Assembly: GCF_002865645.1 (NCBI RefSeq)
Contig: NW_020194667.1
Location: forward strand, 124,001-188,000
DNA length: 64,000 nucleotides
From: Hyaloscypha bicolor E
Lineage: Eukaryota; Ascomycota; Leotiomycetes; Helotiales; Hyaloscyphaceae
Reading direction: 5' to 3'
Shown here: positions 37,188 through 49,500 of the stretch, piece by piece
Layout of the letters: each line of letters starts with the position of its first letter
How positions within the stretch are numbered: position 1 is the stretch's first letter
Notes under the pieces: model-generated
What the model was told of the DNA's origin: nothing
What the model saw: the letters and a program-made list of their open reading frames with translations, nothing else
Databases searched by the model: none
Translations under genes and position numbers: made by a program

Positions 37188-40049
37188 ATGGCGTACGCTA
37201 CCAAGTTAGGAGCTCTGACAGAAGAGCTTGTAACCTTGCTCACGTCTACGTCTCTAAAAGTATGTTCGTTCGCTCTGTTTCTTGAATTCTCCAAAGGCGA
37301 ACAGCATCTCCCCAAACGCTCTTTTAATGCTATAAGAAACCCTGGGCTAATAGAAACATAGTCTGACCCTGCGAGATTCAATCTGCATCGAGAGAGCGCT
37401 CTTAGAGCTCTGCGGCATCACAATTTTGCTCGAACAAATCAATTCGATGTCACCAGTCAATTCGATGGCCTGGACGAGAAGTTTCGAGTCCTCCTTGAAG
37501 ACTCATTGGCAGATGCGCTCAAGGAACGGCTGAACATTCTGGCAAAATTGGAGGTCAAATGGGCCCCCGAGATTCTACATCTGCTCCTCGAGCTTTCGGA
37601 TCGACCAGTTGAGAAGTCAAAGCTCGAAAATCTCGATTTTCTGAAAGAACCTGAACCGGATCCAGGACGAACCTTGAAATGGGAAGACCTTATTGCGGAA
37701 GATCCTCTTCTGCGAGATAAAAGTGTTTGGCAGAATGTTGATTTTGGCGCCGAGAGCTCTGATGGAGAGGATGGATTTGAGGACAGTCGATCAGAACTCT
37801 CTGGGTTGACAAACACAACTCTGCAATCGAGCGTAGATGAAGAGTTCAACCAGCGGCCGGAGGACTACGCTATTGATACAATCAACAAGGAGGATTTAGA
37901 TCAACTGCGAGATGCCCAATTTTGGCAGAAGACTCATACTGTGGATGGAGTCCAGTTGGAAACGGTGAAGACGACAGTTACAGAACTTCAGGCTATTCGT
38001 GAAGTCCTCTTCATGCTCTTGGGGTTGCCAACATCGTTATTTGAAATATTACGGGAGAACCTTGTAGTCCCGAAACGGAAGTATGCTCTAAAGCATGCCT
38101 CTGCGGACGCGTTCTTTAAAGTTGGGAGATCATTTTCCGAGCAAGGAACTGCAGTAATGCGTTTGCGGTCATGGGCAGGGCGGGATCAATCAATTCCATT
38201 GATGCAGGTCTTACAAAGCTCCATTCTATGCCGCACGGTCGAATTCGACGCACGAATATCGGACATACAGCAGCGATTTGTCAACCCGGCAAAGGATATT
38301 GTCGTCAGCCTCCTCAGTGTTCAAGCAGAAGTTTCTTCCTATCTGCGGCCTCTGGTTCGACTCTCTGAGATTATCAAGAAACTCGATGACGAGCGATACC
38401 CTCATGCATTTCGTTATCTAGAACTACTCTACGATGAAGCTTGCACATCGCAACTGGCTGGAGATGATGTGATCTACTCATTCATAGGACGAATATTCTT
38501 CGAATGCTTTAAAATATATCTTCGTCCTATCAGGAAATGGATGGAAGATGGGGAATTGACTAAGGGTGACAAAGTCTTTTTTATCTTGGAAGCTTCTGGA
38601 GATATTGAGCCCTCGTTGCTTTGGCAGTCACGATTCAAGATCCGCAGGACTCAAGATGGAGTACTACATGCACCGAGATTTCTTCAAGCAGCAGCTAACA
38701 GGATCTTTACGACCGGAAAAAGTGTTGTGGTCCTCAAGCATCTCAACCAGTTTGATTTTCTCCAATCAGCGAGGGGTGACTTTGAGCTCAGTCTGGATTT
38801 TGATAGCGTCTGCAACCCTGAAGTTCTCGGATACGCTCCTTTCCCGGAGCTCTTTGACTCTGCATTTCATGCTTGGGTAGAGAGCAAACATCACTCTGCT
38901 TCGTCGATGCTTCGCAGAATCTTATTCGACTCCTGTGGCCTCCAAACATCACTTGATGCTCTGTCCCATTTGTACTTCTTCGCCGATGGAACCACTGCCT
39001 CAGTGTTCACTAACTCAATTTTCGACAAGCTCGACACCTTGGACTTATCTTGGAATGATCGCTTCACACTCACCGAATTAGCTCAGAGCACCTTCGGGGC
39101 AATCCCGTCCCTATCCTCAGATCGTCTACGAACGTCCGTCCTCACCCTTTCCCGAAAGCATCAAGACGTTGCGAAATGTAGGAGAACGGTCAAAGTCCTT
39201 TCAATCCTCGAGCTCAAATATCATCTCTCTTGGCCCATCCAGATAATCCTCACCCCAGCGACGATCTCAACCTACAAAAAGATTTTTACCTTCCTCCTAC
39301 AAATTCGCCGAAGCTCCCACATTCTCTCGCGCCAGCGCCTGATTACCGATGGACTCACAAAGTCCAGCAGCTCCGACGAACGTGCACTCTACTACTCATT
39401 ACGAACCCGGCTTCTATGGTTTACCCAAATGTTGTATTACTACCTCACCTCCCTCGTTCTAGAACCCTTATCCCAGAAAATGCGAGCAGAGCTCAAAGCC
39501 ACCGAAGACGTTGATACTATGATCGAAGTCCATGCCTGCTACATCAAAACAACAATTGACCAAGCTCTTCTCGGCAGCAAGCTAGAGCTAATTCATAAAA
39601 CAATTCTTAAAATCCTGGATCTAGGAATCAAACTTGAAGATGCACAAGCGGCGAATGCAGCTGCAAATAAAGAAGCTTTGGAAAAGCAGCAAGAGATGAT
39701 GGATCTTTCGATGGCAAGCTTGGGTCTCCATACACCACAAAGGAAAGGTCGTTCTCAGCCCGTGTTAAAAGAGGCCAAGGAAAAAGCTGAATCAAGCTCC
39801 GATGATGAGGAACAAAATATCGATGTTGATCTTAGCATCCTTTCATCAACGTTTGACGAAAAGGGGGATCTGTTGTATGTTGAGAAATTGAGAAACATGA
39901 AGACGGACTTCGATAGATGGGTACGCTTTGTAGCAAGTGGTTTGAGGGGTGTCGCACGGGCTGGCGGGGGAGGAGAGGCCAGGAGTTGGGACACGCTAGG
40001 AGAGATGTTGGAGAATGGGTTAGATGCTGGTGGGATGGGACATCGATGA
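37188..40049 (+). CDS. Gamma-tubulin complex component, GCP5-like (Spc97/Spc98 family)
   Basis: Two exons, 37188-37259 and 37362-40049 (intron GTATGT...ACATAG), encode 919 residues. Residues ~1-220 are a charged extension with WEDLIAEDPL and FWQ motifs. The conserved GCP N-terminal domain starts near 233 (ELQAIREVLFMLLGLPTSLFE), and the C-terminal gamma-tubulin-binding domain includes IFTFLLQIRRSSHILSRQRL, LWFTQMLYYYLTSLV and DVDTMIEVHACYIKT. An acidic low-complexity insertion lies at ~820-850. It would help assemble the gamma-tubulin ring complex that nucleates microtubules at the spindle pole body. Choice of GCP5 (S. pombe Mod21 type) over GCP4 or GCP6 rests on overall impression and size. 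Confidence 0.85.
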
Positions 40050-40553
40050 ATGTGTGTAGTTGTGGCATCGTGATCACGAATGCCGAACTGGAAGTGATTG
40101 AGGCTCTCATCCTCCCATCATTGCGCGGTCGATGTCGTGCTCATCTGCACCCCGCGTTGGTGGAACGTTTCTCGGCGTCGGCCCCGAAAATTCCCCGCAG
40201 ATTGACGTGAGCCACTTGTTTTCGGGTCTTCTACCTGTGTATATATCTTCAGATGTATATTCAGGAATAATTCACCTTACGGGTCAGCAATTGCCCCGTT
40301 GACCGACGGCCAAGATGAACTCCGGCGACTTCTCTTTGTCAGCTAATCATCATCTTCTCCAGCACGGAGTTCCCGTTTTCGTTCGCCCGTGCTTTGATTT
40401 GTAAGAAGGCCAACCCACTCTTTTGCCCTTTGGCTATCTCTTATCGCTCAATGCACGACAAGTGTACTGTGTTGAGCTTCATCTTTCTCTTTTCACGTTC
40501 CATATTTCCAATTTCATCATAATAAACGCCTCTGCAAGAGAGGAAAGGTCAAG
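40050..40553. other. Intergenic, aminotransferase promoter
   Basis: GC-normal spacer with pyrimidine-rich sequence just before the aminotransferase start; nothing else recognised. Confidence 0.5.
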
Positions 40554-42548
40554 ATGGCAGACTTCGAGTACATTAATCAAGCAGATGCGATGGAATTGAA
40601 AGGGCCTAAGCCCCCGAAGGATTTCAGCTACCATTACTCGCGAGTCACTGCTGCGAGGAAGGAAAGCAGTGTCAAGTCATTCTACAAGTACTTTATGATT
40701 CCGGGAATTAGAAACCTGGCTGGTGGTATGTATGAAGCTCTTCCATGACATGATGGACTTCTCGAACAGCATCCGCCACACACCGCATGGGGAAGCAGGT
40801 AGCTAACAGCACTGCACAGGACTTCCTAATGCCAGTTTATTCCCATTCGATACTCTCGAAGCACAAATCGCACAACCTCAACGATGGAAACCCACTCCCA
40901 TCGACCCCAATGATCCCAACAAAGATCTCTCGGAGCACCTTGCCGCAACCTCCCTCAAGAAAGACAATAAAGATGTATCTGTCGCAGCACATCTTACCGT
41001 CCCACATGCGTCAGCGGTTGCAGACCCCATGCAGAAGATCGACTTGACAACCGCCCTTCAGTACGGTCAAACCCAAGGCTATCCTCCTCTCTACTCCTTT
41101 CTCCGACAATTCACACGAGAGAACTTACAACCAAATATACCATATGAGGGTGGACCAGATATAGCCCTCACCTGCGGAAATACTGATGGGCTATCCAAAA
41201 CACTCGAATGCTTGACCAATGTCTGGAGTGAGGAACGAGATTGGATTCGGGAGAGACCGGCTATCTTGTGCGAGGAGTTCGCATACATGAGTGCCGTACA
41301 GTCGTGCAGACCGCGAGGAATTGCAGTCGTGCCGGTTAAGATGGATATGGAGGGTATGCTTCCAACTGGCTCTGGTGGCTTGGAAGACGTTCTGGAGAAT
41401 TGGGATGACTCCCAGGGGAGGAGACCTCATCTGATGTATACTGTGACGTGAGTGTTACTCTTCGCTCCCAAAATATTCTGCTCACGGATTGAAGGATTGG
41501 ACAAAACCCCACTGGAGGAACACTCTCCGTCCAACGACGAAAGGACATTTATGCTCTCTGCAGCAAGTACGACGTGATGATTATTGAAGATGACCCTTAC
41601 TGGTATCTGCAATTCCCTTCTGCTGCATCACTCGAAGCAGAGGCTCGAAATCTCCCTGCTCCGGCTGCCGCACCGGTGCACACTTTTGAAAAGTCATCAG
41701 GCTACCCGTTCCTTGATAGTCTTGTTCCATCGTACTTGAATATCGATTATGATGGCCGAGTCATTCGTCTGGACACGTTTTCAAAGACTGTTGCTCCGGG
41801 CTGTCGACTGGGATGGATTACGGCCCAACCAGCAATCGTTGAACGCATCGTTCGTATTTCGGAATCATGCACACAGCAACCTTGTGGGTTTGTTCAATCC
41901 ATGATCTCTGAGCTGGTCATGGGCCCTCAGCCCGTCATGTCCGAATTTGTAAAGAAATCCAAAAAGGAGCAGGTTACATTCACAGGATGGAAGACAGATG
42001 GCTGGGTCCGCTGGCTTGCCGGCCTCCGTGGTGTCTACGAGAGACGGATGAACCGGATGTGCTCTGCTCTGGAGGAGGGCCGTTTCCAACTCAAGCAGGG
42101 AACCCCAACTAAGACTTCTGAGTCAGATTGGGCGGTGATCTCCAAGACCAAGATGTACTCATTTGATTGGCCACGAGGAGGGATGTTTGTCTGGATACAG
42201 ATGCATTATGAATCACACCCTCTCTTTGGCCAGATCCCTGGGCCGAAGATGGCACAGCTGTGTTGGATCTTCTTGACTACCACGCCGTATTTGGTGCTGG
42301 CTGCTCCGGGTCTGATATTCAGTCCTACACCAGAAATTATGGAGAAGGAGGGTTGGAAATATTATAGACTTTGTTTTGCTGCTGTTACCGAGGAGGAGGT
42401 TGGCAAGAGCGCCAAACGATTTGCTGAGGGGATCAAGGCGTTCTGGTTGATCAAGGACAAGAAGGAGATGGAGGATATCGATCCCGAGATCAGTGGAAAA
42501 CAGATGGACGGCGAATTGACGGATTTAGGAATGGAATTTGCTTGTTAA
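40554..42548 (+). CDS. Class I/II PLP aminotransferase, Aro8-like
   Basis: Three exons, 40554-40725, 40820-41447 and 41495-42548, encode 617 residues. The fold-type I pattern is complete: GLPN start of the domain at the first junction, LTTALQYGQTQGYPPL, LTCGNTDGLSK, TIGQNPTGGT at ~267-276, IIEDDPYWYLQF at ~296-307, and the PLP lysine at ~364 in LDTFSKTVAPGCRLGW. Relatives are aromatic amino acid / 2-aminoadipate / kynurenine aminotransferases using 2-oxoglutarate. The protein is longer than yeast Aro8 (500 residues) because of inserts after the first exon and before the last third (~430-480). Cytosolic location is likely; no targeting signal is seen. All three junctions restore conserved residues. 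Confidence 0.9.
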
Positions 42549-42941
42549 GATACTTCCTCTTGTTAGATGGGGGTTTGGGATATTCAAGATAGACCGGGAA
42601 GAATACTGTTGATGTCATTACGAATGTAGGACAAACATGTCAATGACGAAGCTTATTAGACGCAAATATAGACAATCTGATCCTTACACATCTACATCAT
42701 CGGTGTCACCTCTCACCTGTAAAGAAAAGGCCTGTCTACCATGTAACCCCAAACATCCGAAGTTCACCCATCGACCCCACATCGCATGCCCCACAAATAC
42801 AATCAGCCTTGCTTCCTCTTCCTCACCACAACGACTACAACCTCTCCTCTGGAGTCCGCAGAACCCCAATTGAGCCTCAATCTCCTCTCTGCAGCTCCTT
42901 TCACTCCCCTGTCTTTCAATTCCCTCAAAGGCACATCGAAA
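42549..42941. promoter_or_regulatory. MTHFR upstream region
   Basis: A spacer of 393 bases between the aminotransferase stop and the MTHFR start. It is in frame with MTHFR from 42786, but those codons give a low-complexity Ser/Thr/Pro/Leu stretch unlike any MTHFR, so they were left out of the gene. Confidence 0.5.
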
Positions 42942-44972
42942 ATGGAGAAAATCACTACCAAGATCGCCGCCCTCCCTCCGGGCACGCCCTACTTCTCCCT
43001 CGAGTTCTTCCCCCCCAAAACCCCCATGGGCTCCTCAAACCTGCGCGCGCGTCTCGACAGGATGTCGCACTCCCTGCGCCCCCTCTTCGTGACTGTTACC
43101 TGGGGCGCCGGCGGCTCAACAGCAGACAGGAGCATGGAGCTCGCGGAGCTGTGTCAGCGGGAGCTGGGCCTCACGACGTGCTTGCACTTGACCTGTACGA
43201 ATATGAAGCGGGACATGGTTGACAGGGCATTAGAAGATGCGAATGCGTTGGGGGTTAGGAATATATTGGCGCTGAGGGGAGATCCGCCGCGGAGCGATTA
43301 TAAGGATGGTAATGGTAATGGCGATGGTGGAGCGGAGGGGGAGTTTGAATGGGCGGTTGATTTGGTGAGGTATATCAGGAAGGGGTATGGGGATTACTTC
43401 TGCATTGGCGTGGCGGCATACCCGGAGGGACATGCGGATGAGAGTCACCCGGAAGGACAGAGCTTGGAGCACGATCTGCCGTATTTGGTAGAGAAGGTCG
43501 GGGCTGGAGCGGACTTCATCATGACGCAGCTTTTCTTTGATATCGACGCATACGATCGGTTTGAGCAGAGATTGAGGGACCATGAGAGTGGTCTTTTCAA
43601 AACGTTGCCGATTATCCCGGGCATGATGCCGATTCAGAGTTACCAGATGATTAAGAGGACGACGAAATTGAGCCATGCAAAGATGCCAAGCAAGATTATG
43701 GAGAGGCTGGATGTGGTGAAGGGCGATGATGAGATGGTTAAGAAGGTCGGGGTGGACATCGTGAGCGAGATCGTCACGCATATCAAGAACTCACCGTCGC
43801 CACAACCAAGGGGTTTCCATTTCTACACTCTCAATCTGGAGAAAGCAGTCTCTTTTATCCTGGAACGAACAAAACTTATCCCCTGCTCACCAACGGATAT
43901 CGAGTGCGCGATCACAGAGGAACCTTTGCCTCTCCCACTCCCTCTACAAACCGTCAGTATCAACGGCCCGCACACAAACGACTCTCGCCACCGCCGTACC
44001 CGCCGCCAAAGCTCAGTGGGCTCAGACCCGCACAACCGAATCATCATTACCGCGCCCCGAACCTCGAACCCCTCCTACGAAGCCACAGGTCTCGAAGCTG
44101 GGGTCCCCGCCGAACCCGTCAACACCCGCGCCAACACGCTCGCTATCTCCGAAGGCGAAGGCTCTCTCGGCCGCGAAGCAACATGGGATGATTTCCCCAA
44201 CGGGCGATGGGGAGACGCCCGAAGTCCCGCTTATGGAGAAATAGATGGTTATGGTGTCAGCCTACACATGTCTATCAACCAAGCGATCAAGCTCTGGGGC
44301 TACCCTACCTCTCGAGACGACATCACAGACCTCTTTTTCCGGCACATCGAAGGTTCTCTCTCCGCAATCCCGTGGAACGAAGAGGGTTTGAATGAAGAAA
44401 CTAACACCATTAAATCCCAACTCTTAAAACTAAACCAGAAAGGATGGTGGACAGTAGCTTCCCAGCCAGCGGTAAACGGCGTGCGGAGTACAGACCAAGT
44501 CTTCGGCTGGGGACCAAGAAATGGCTTTGTGTTCCAGAAAGCATTTGTCGAACTCTTCATCCCATCTTCAGACTGGAAAATCCTGAGGCAAAAACTCTCT
44601 GAAGAAAATATATCGTCGATGGTATCATGGTATGCATCGAACGCCGCAGGCGACTACCTTTCCTCTGATACCTCGTCCTCTTCCTCGTCTTCCAGCAACT
44701 CCGGAAATGGTTCCACGAACGCAGTAACCTGGGGCGCCTTCCCCGGCAAGGAAATCATCACCCCGACGATCATTGAAGAGGTGAGCTTCAGGGCTTGGGC
44801 GGAAGAGGCGTTTGGGATTTGGGGGGAGTGGGGACGGGTATATGGACCAGGAGAGAAGGGGCAGGTTAGTAGGGGGTTAATAGAGGGGATTAAGAGTGAT
44901 GTGTGGTTGGTTAATATTATTCATCACGGGTATGTCGAGAAGGAGGGGTTGTGGAGCATGTTGCTTGATTAA
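42942..44972 (+). CDS. Methylenetetrahydrofolate reductase
   Basis: A single exon of 676 residues. The N-terminal FAD/NAD(P)H TIM-barrel carries YFSLEFFPPKTPMG, LFVTVTWGAGGSTADRS, HLTCTNMKRDM, NILALRGDPPR, FIMTQLFFDIDAY and LPIIPGMMPIQSY. The C-terminal regulatory half carries WGYPTSRDDITDLF, NGFVFQKAFVELF and VWLVNIIHHGYVEKEGLW. The enzyme makes 5-methyl-THF for methionine synthesis. Start ATG 42942 gives MEKITTKIAALPPG, a usual family start. A disordered linker (~residues 330-405) and a Ser-rich insert (TSSSSSSSSNSGNG at ~570-585) lengthen it relative to yeast Met13 (600 residues). Fungi carry two paralogues (Met12 and Met13 type); I lean to Met13 but cannot settle it. Confidence 0.93.
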   Translation: MEKITTKIAALPPGTPYFSLEFFPPKTPMGSSNLRARLDRMSHSLRPLFVTVTWGAGGSTADRSMELAELCQRELGLTTCLHLTCTNMKRDMVDRALEDANALGVRNILALRGDPPRSDYKDGNGNGDGGAEGEFEWAVDLVRYIRKGYGDYFCIGVAAYPEGHADESHPEGQSLEHDLPYLVEKVGAGADFIMTQLFFDIDAYDRFEQRLRDHESGLFKTLPIIPGMMPIQSYQMIKRTTKLSHAKMPSKIMERLDVVKGDDEMVKKVGVDIVSEIVTHIKNSPSPQPRGFHFYTLNLEKAVSFILERTKLIPCSPTDIECAITEEPLPLPLPLQTVSINGPHTNDSRHRRTRRQSSVGSDPHNRIIITAPRTSNPSYEATGLEAGVPAEPVNTRANTLAISEGEGSLGREATWDDFPNGRWGDARSPAYGEIDGYGVSLHMSINQAIKLWGYPTSRDDITDLFFRHIEGSLSAIPWNEEGLNEETNTIKSQLLKLNQKGWWTVASQPAVNGVRSTDQVFGWGPRNGFVFQKAFVELFIPSSDWKILRQKLSEENISSMVSWYASNAAGDYLSSDTSSSSSSSSNSGNGSTNAVTWGAFPGKEIITPTIIEEVSFRAWAEEAFGIWGEWGRVYGPGEKGQVSRGLIEGIKSDVWLVNIIHHGYVEKEGLWSMLLD

Positions 44973-46512
44973 GCTACCTCCCCCCACCCTTCTCCTCTCC
45001 CTCCTTGTATCTGTTCTCAAATATTCCGAGAAACGGGGACAATGGAGCATGGGAACGAGGAATGAGGAGTTGGGTTGCAGCATTGCGATGGCTGCGGGCG
45101 TATGGTGTTGCAAAAATTGCGGATATGAAAAGGCGTGAATGGATTGCAGAAAAAGATTGTTCTAGTAGACGAGGGATGAATGGAGCAATGGGTGGGAATA
45201 TCAAGGCGTTTGATTATGCTTCTTCCTTCCTCTTCTGAGACATTCAACTACTTCCTCTTTGGACCTTGACTTCTCAACTTGGTGATGTCCTAGATATCGT
45301 TGTTGAGAAGATGTGGTGGTTTATGAATGTCCAGGCTGTGGCAGGAGAATGAGACAAACGTAGGTGCTCGTAAGGACTCGCTGGCTTGAGACACTTCTCT
45401 TCGGAGTCGAAATAGCTCTGTAAGATCAACAAATCAAAATGTCTTATATGAAGGGAATTTAAGCCTCCTCCACGGCAGCACTAATCTCACAACACCACCC
45501 ATCCCCACTCCCCCTCACATCAACGCAATCTTCATAACACAAATCAAAACACAGCACAGTCACAGCCATAGCCACAGTCACAGTCACATTCAAGATCAAA
45601 GAAAAGGTATCTCAATTCCTTAACTACGCAGACCGTCCAGTCCACCCAGCCCCGAAAAGAGAACACCCTGTGTATCACACCGCTCCCTCAGGGCAGTGCC
45701 ATCTATTCATCCCCCATTCATCATCCTCAAATGAGACCCCATTCTTTGAAGTACCACAAACCCAATCATCAATCCCAGACCCCAGGCAACGTAGACGAAT
45801 TCTCCCTCCCCACCGAGGTGTCCTCCATCCATTGTTCCGAAAGCCGAGAGAGAAGCTGCCAGCAACTGAATGCCACGCGAAGGGTGTACATGTGGTGTGG
45901 AAGGGAAAGAGGGGGAAATGTCATGTAATGAACCATCTGTAAAGGCCAACCAGCAAAGTACAACCGGGCAAAGACCCCTGAAATCCAATCCAACTATCCA
46001 TCATCCAGCAAAGCAAGCCAGCCAGTCGAAAGATCCGTCGTTGTCGAGATTGAAAGGAATCCGCGGTTCAACACAATCTCTATCCAGGAAAGAGAGAAGA
46101 TGGACTTTCTCACCAAAGTCATATTCCTCATTTTTTCTGGAAAGAAGAAGCCGAGGAAGTGTGGTGGCGATGGCGAATATGTTGTATGTTGTATGATCAT
46201 CCGGAACACCGCCGGGAAATTTTGTGAAATGGCGAAAGAAACAAGCAAGGAAATTTTGGTGGTATTTTGTCGAAGCCGATTGTTGAAATGCGCCGGGCGC
46301 CGAAGATCGACGTGTTGAATCAAGTCGAAAGAAGTTGAAAGGGAATCAAGACCAGACGCTGACACGCCGAAGGAAAACCGCTGAGATGGTACAAATGAGG
46401 TTGCAGAGCCGAAGTCGATCTGGGCCAAGATGAATTGTCGATTTACTGCATGTTGCGAGAGAGACTGCAGATTGTTGAGGCAGAGAAAGGCGGGAAGTCT
46501 AAGGCAGGAGAC
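44973..46512. other. Intergenic, no gene recognised
   Basis: It contains the 3' ends of MTHFR and the convergent cassette gene, a short cacagtcacag repeat near 45550-45590, and short minus-strand frames (45707-46120), one of which has a hydrophobic segment but no credible start or family match. Confidence 0.5.
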
Positions 46513-49500
46513 TTAAGCTTCCTCTTCGACGTCGTAGTAGAGGCCCTCCTGGTCATCATAGCCATTCATACCGTCATCAGCGTTGCCATTGCCGTTACCA
46601 TTGTGATAGCCATTGTCGACGAATCCATCAGAGCCGTTCTCCATGGACTCCTCGTTGACCGCTCCATCCTCTTCGTCATTCTCCGAAAGCTCAGCATATG
46701 AAGATGGAACAACACGGGAACGGGGGGATGGCTTCTTAACACGGCCGCTCTGGACCTTGTGGAGAGTGGCCTTCTTCTTTGTCGGAGTCTCATCAAAGTT
46801 GCTGCCGGTATCCTCCTCATCGTCGTCTCCCTCGTCCTTCATCTTCTTAGCGGGCGCCTTGCGCTTTCTTGGCGTTTGGTTCTTTTTCGCGGAACCATTC
46901 TCTTCTGTAGTGTTAGCTCGGTTCCAACTTGGATCCTTACGTGCGCGCTCAAAGTATGTGGAGACAGCTTTACCTGTAACGCCCTCGCCGTATTCACGAG
47001 CGATGGCTGTAGAAAAGTTAGCAAAAGTTCAGTCAAAATATGAGTGGTTGATGACAGCTCGGAGGAGAACGAAAGGAAAGACGGAATGAAATGAATCATC
47101 GCAGAGAAGTCGGTGTGGAAGGCAATAGCCTAGGGGAGCGCAAACATGTGTCAGCCTTCATAGCCTCAGCATCCTTCTTGATAGGGCGGAACGTGTGCTC
47201 AAGTGAGGACGGTGTTCTCCCATCATTGAGAAAGCGGGACATAGCTGCAAACCAGTCAATATGTGTCAATCCATCGATCTTGTGCTGTGCTGGGCTGTGC
47301 TGCAAGGAAAAGAAGACAAGAGGTACAGTTCGTTCCACCAGAACCCTTGCCATCCGGCTTGCCCTGAGGATTGACATCAACATTGATATTCTTCGGGTCT
47401 TGGCCTGCTGCCACAGCAGCCATCTGCAACTTTGCACCTGCTTTGTAACGGCGGAACTGCCATTCCAAAGCACCCTTAGTGCAGTCACTACCGATGAACT
47501 TCGCCATCTCTATAATGCTCGTCAATAAGTGGTTGGTTGAACATGACCAAAGAAAACGTGATGTGCTGTGTAAAGAATGGAATTTTCAATCTCTGACTCT
47601 GCTTGCTTCCAATTGTGTTCAATGCAAGGTCCTTTGGATCGCCACCAGAATCAGCGCAAGCACGCTGGCGATCAGCATTAGCCCGAATGGCACGGAGTAC
47701 AAACTGTGTGCCACCTGCGGTGCTGTCGCTGCCGAAGTACTTGCTGATATCTGTGGATCTCATCAATAAGATGTCCAATTGGTGGATCACTGACAAAAAA
47801 ATCGTGCTGGCAAGGAAAGCGTGCAATGGAAAGTGTATCAAGAACTCCCTGACCCTGAGCTCCCTTGCCCTTGACACTGTCAAGATTGACGTCCTTTGGA
47901 TCTAGGCCCGCCGCCTTCATGTCCAACTGGCGCTTGGCAATAGGCCGGAAGCGATCCGTGAACTGGAACTTGATGCCATTGGGTGTGGTATCACTGCCCA
48001 TGATGCTCGAAATCTCTGTGCACTAATCAATATGTGTTTTGGGGTGCTGAAATTGAAAGAACATTCAAGAAATTTAAAAGCAAAGTCTTCTACCATTGCC
48101 ACAGTTCGAACCCTCGTTTGCTCCGCTAAGCATGATGCCCTTGCAGTCAATGCCATTTGCTCGAGCATTCTTGATGAGGTTGACATCGGCCTTGATACGA
48201 GTCGCAAACTGGAACTTGATGCCACCAGCTGTCGCATCGGATCCGAAACACTGTTGAATCTCTGGAAGTAAAATCAATAAACATGCTTGAACATAAGGAA
48301 AACGTGTAAAACAGGATGACTAATGGGGAGCTCTCTAACACTTTCCGCCGCCACCATCCTTGACATTTCCTACCAAAGTGACACCCATTGGGCTTTTGCC
48401 TTTGGCGAGAGCGTCTTTGATGAGCTTGACATTGGGGTTGATGTTGCGGTTAAAGTGTTGATTAAGAGTGCCAGGCTTGAGCTCGGGATCAAGGCACCTA
48501 GCGATTTCTGCAGCAGTCATCAATATATTGATGCACTGGAGCAATAAGCAGACGTAATGAAAACGTGCAGGGTGAAAAATATTGCGTGAAGACAGATGTC
48601 TGACCCTTGGAACCACCGCTGATCTTTGCAATACCAGCCAGGGAGATTTTCTCGGGATCGCCACCGGCCTTCAAGGTCTCCAGAATGAGCTTGACATCAG
48701 GTCTGACAGTGCGGTCGAAGATATTCATGATGGATTTGGCTGTTGCCGATTTGCCGAAGCAACGAGCGATCTCTGCAGGAATACCAATAGCGGCTTCAGA
48801 TACTGCCGACATTGACAAACCACCTAACAGAAGGAAAACTTGCAGTGTGCTGGGGGGATTGAAAGATGCCTAACGCTTTCCCGGCTTGCCATCTCGAACG
48901 TTCTCGATCAGGATGACGCCAACTGGATTTTCACCTCGGGCGCGAGCCTCTTGGACGAGCTTGACATTAGGTGTGATATTGCGAACGAAGTGCTTTTGGA
49001 GAGCACCAGACTTGAGCTCAAGGTCAAAGCACTTGGCAATTTCTGAAGGCAGCATCAATATGAATTCCCAAGATGACGCAGTGCAAGAGCGAAAGCCAAA
49101 AGGAAAACGTGAAGTGTGCAAGATGGATTGTGGTGAATTGTCTGACCCTTTCCAGCTCTATCAGATCTGACACCTTCGATCAAGATCACCGAATCGGGAT
49201 CTTCACCTCGGCCGACAGCTTCCTTCAAGAGCTTGGTATTAGGACTGATATCACGACCCAAATGGTGCATGAGACTCGGCTTCGTGAGGCGGCTTCCGTA
49301 GAATTTGACAATCTCTATGGCGATCATCAACAGCAACCCCAATGAAAGAATCATCAAAAACTTCGACGCAAGGAAAACGTGCAATGTGTATAGGATGTGA
49401 CATGGTGTGCGCTCTGACCCTTGCCGATTTTGCCGTCCCGAACATTCTCCATCATGGTAAGATCCTTAGGATCATCGCCACGAGCGAGAGCGTCGCGAAT

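Noticed and set aside
42786..42941. In-frame N-terminal extension of MTHFR by 52 codons
   Set aside because: The extension is low-complexity and unlike MTHFR; the ATG at 42942 gives the usual family start.
45707..46428. Minus-strand ORFs of 93-144 codons with a hydrophobic segment
   Set aside because: No ATG in a suitable place, no matching splice plan and no recognised family.
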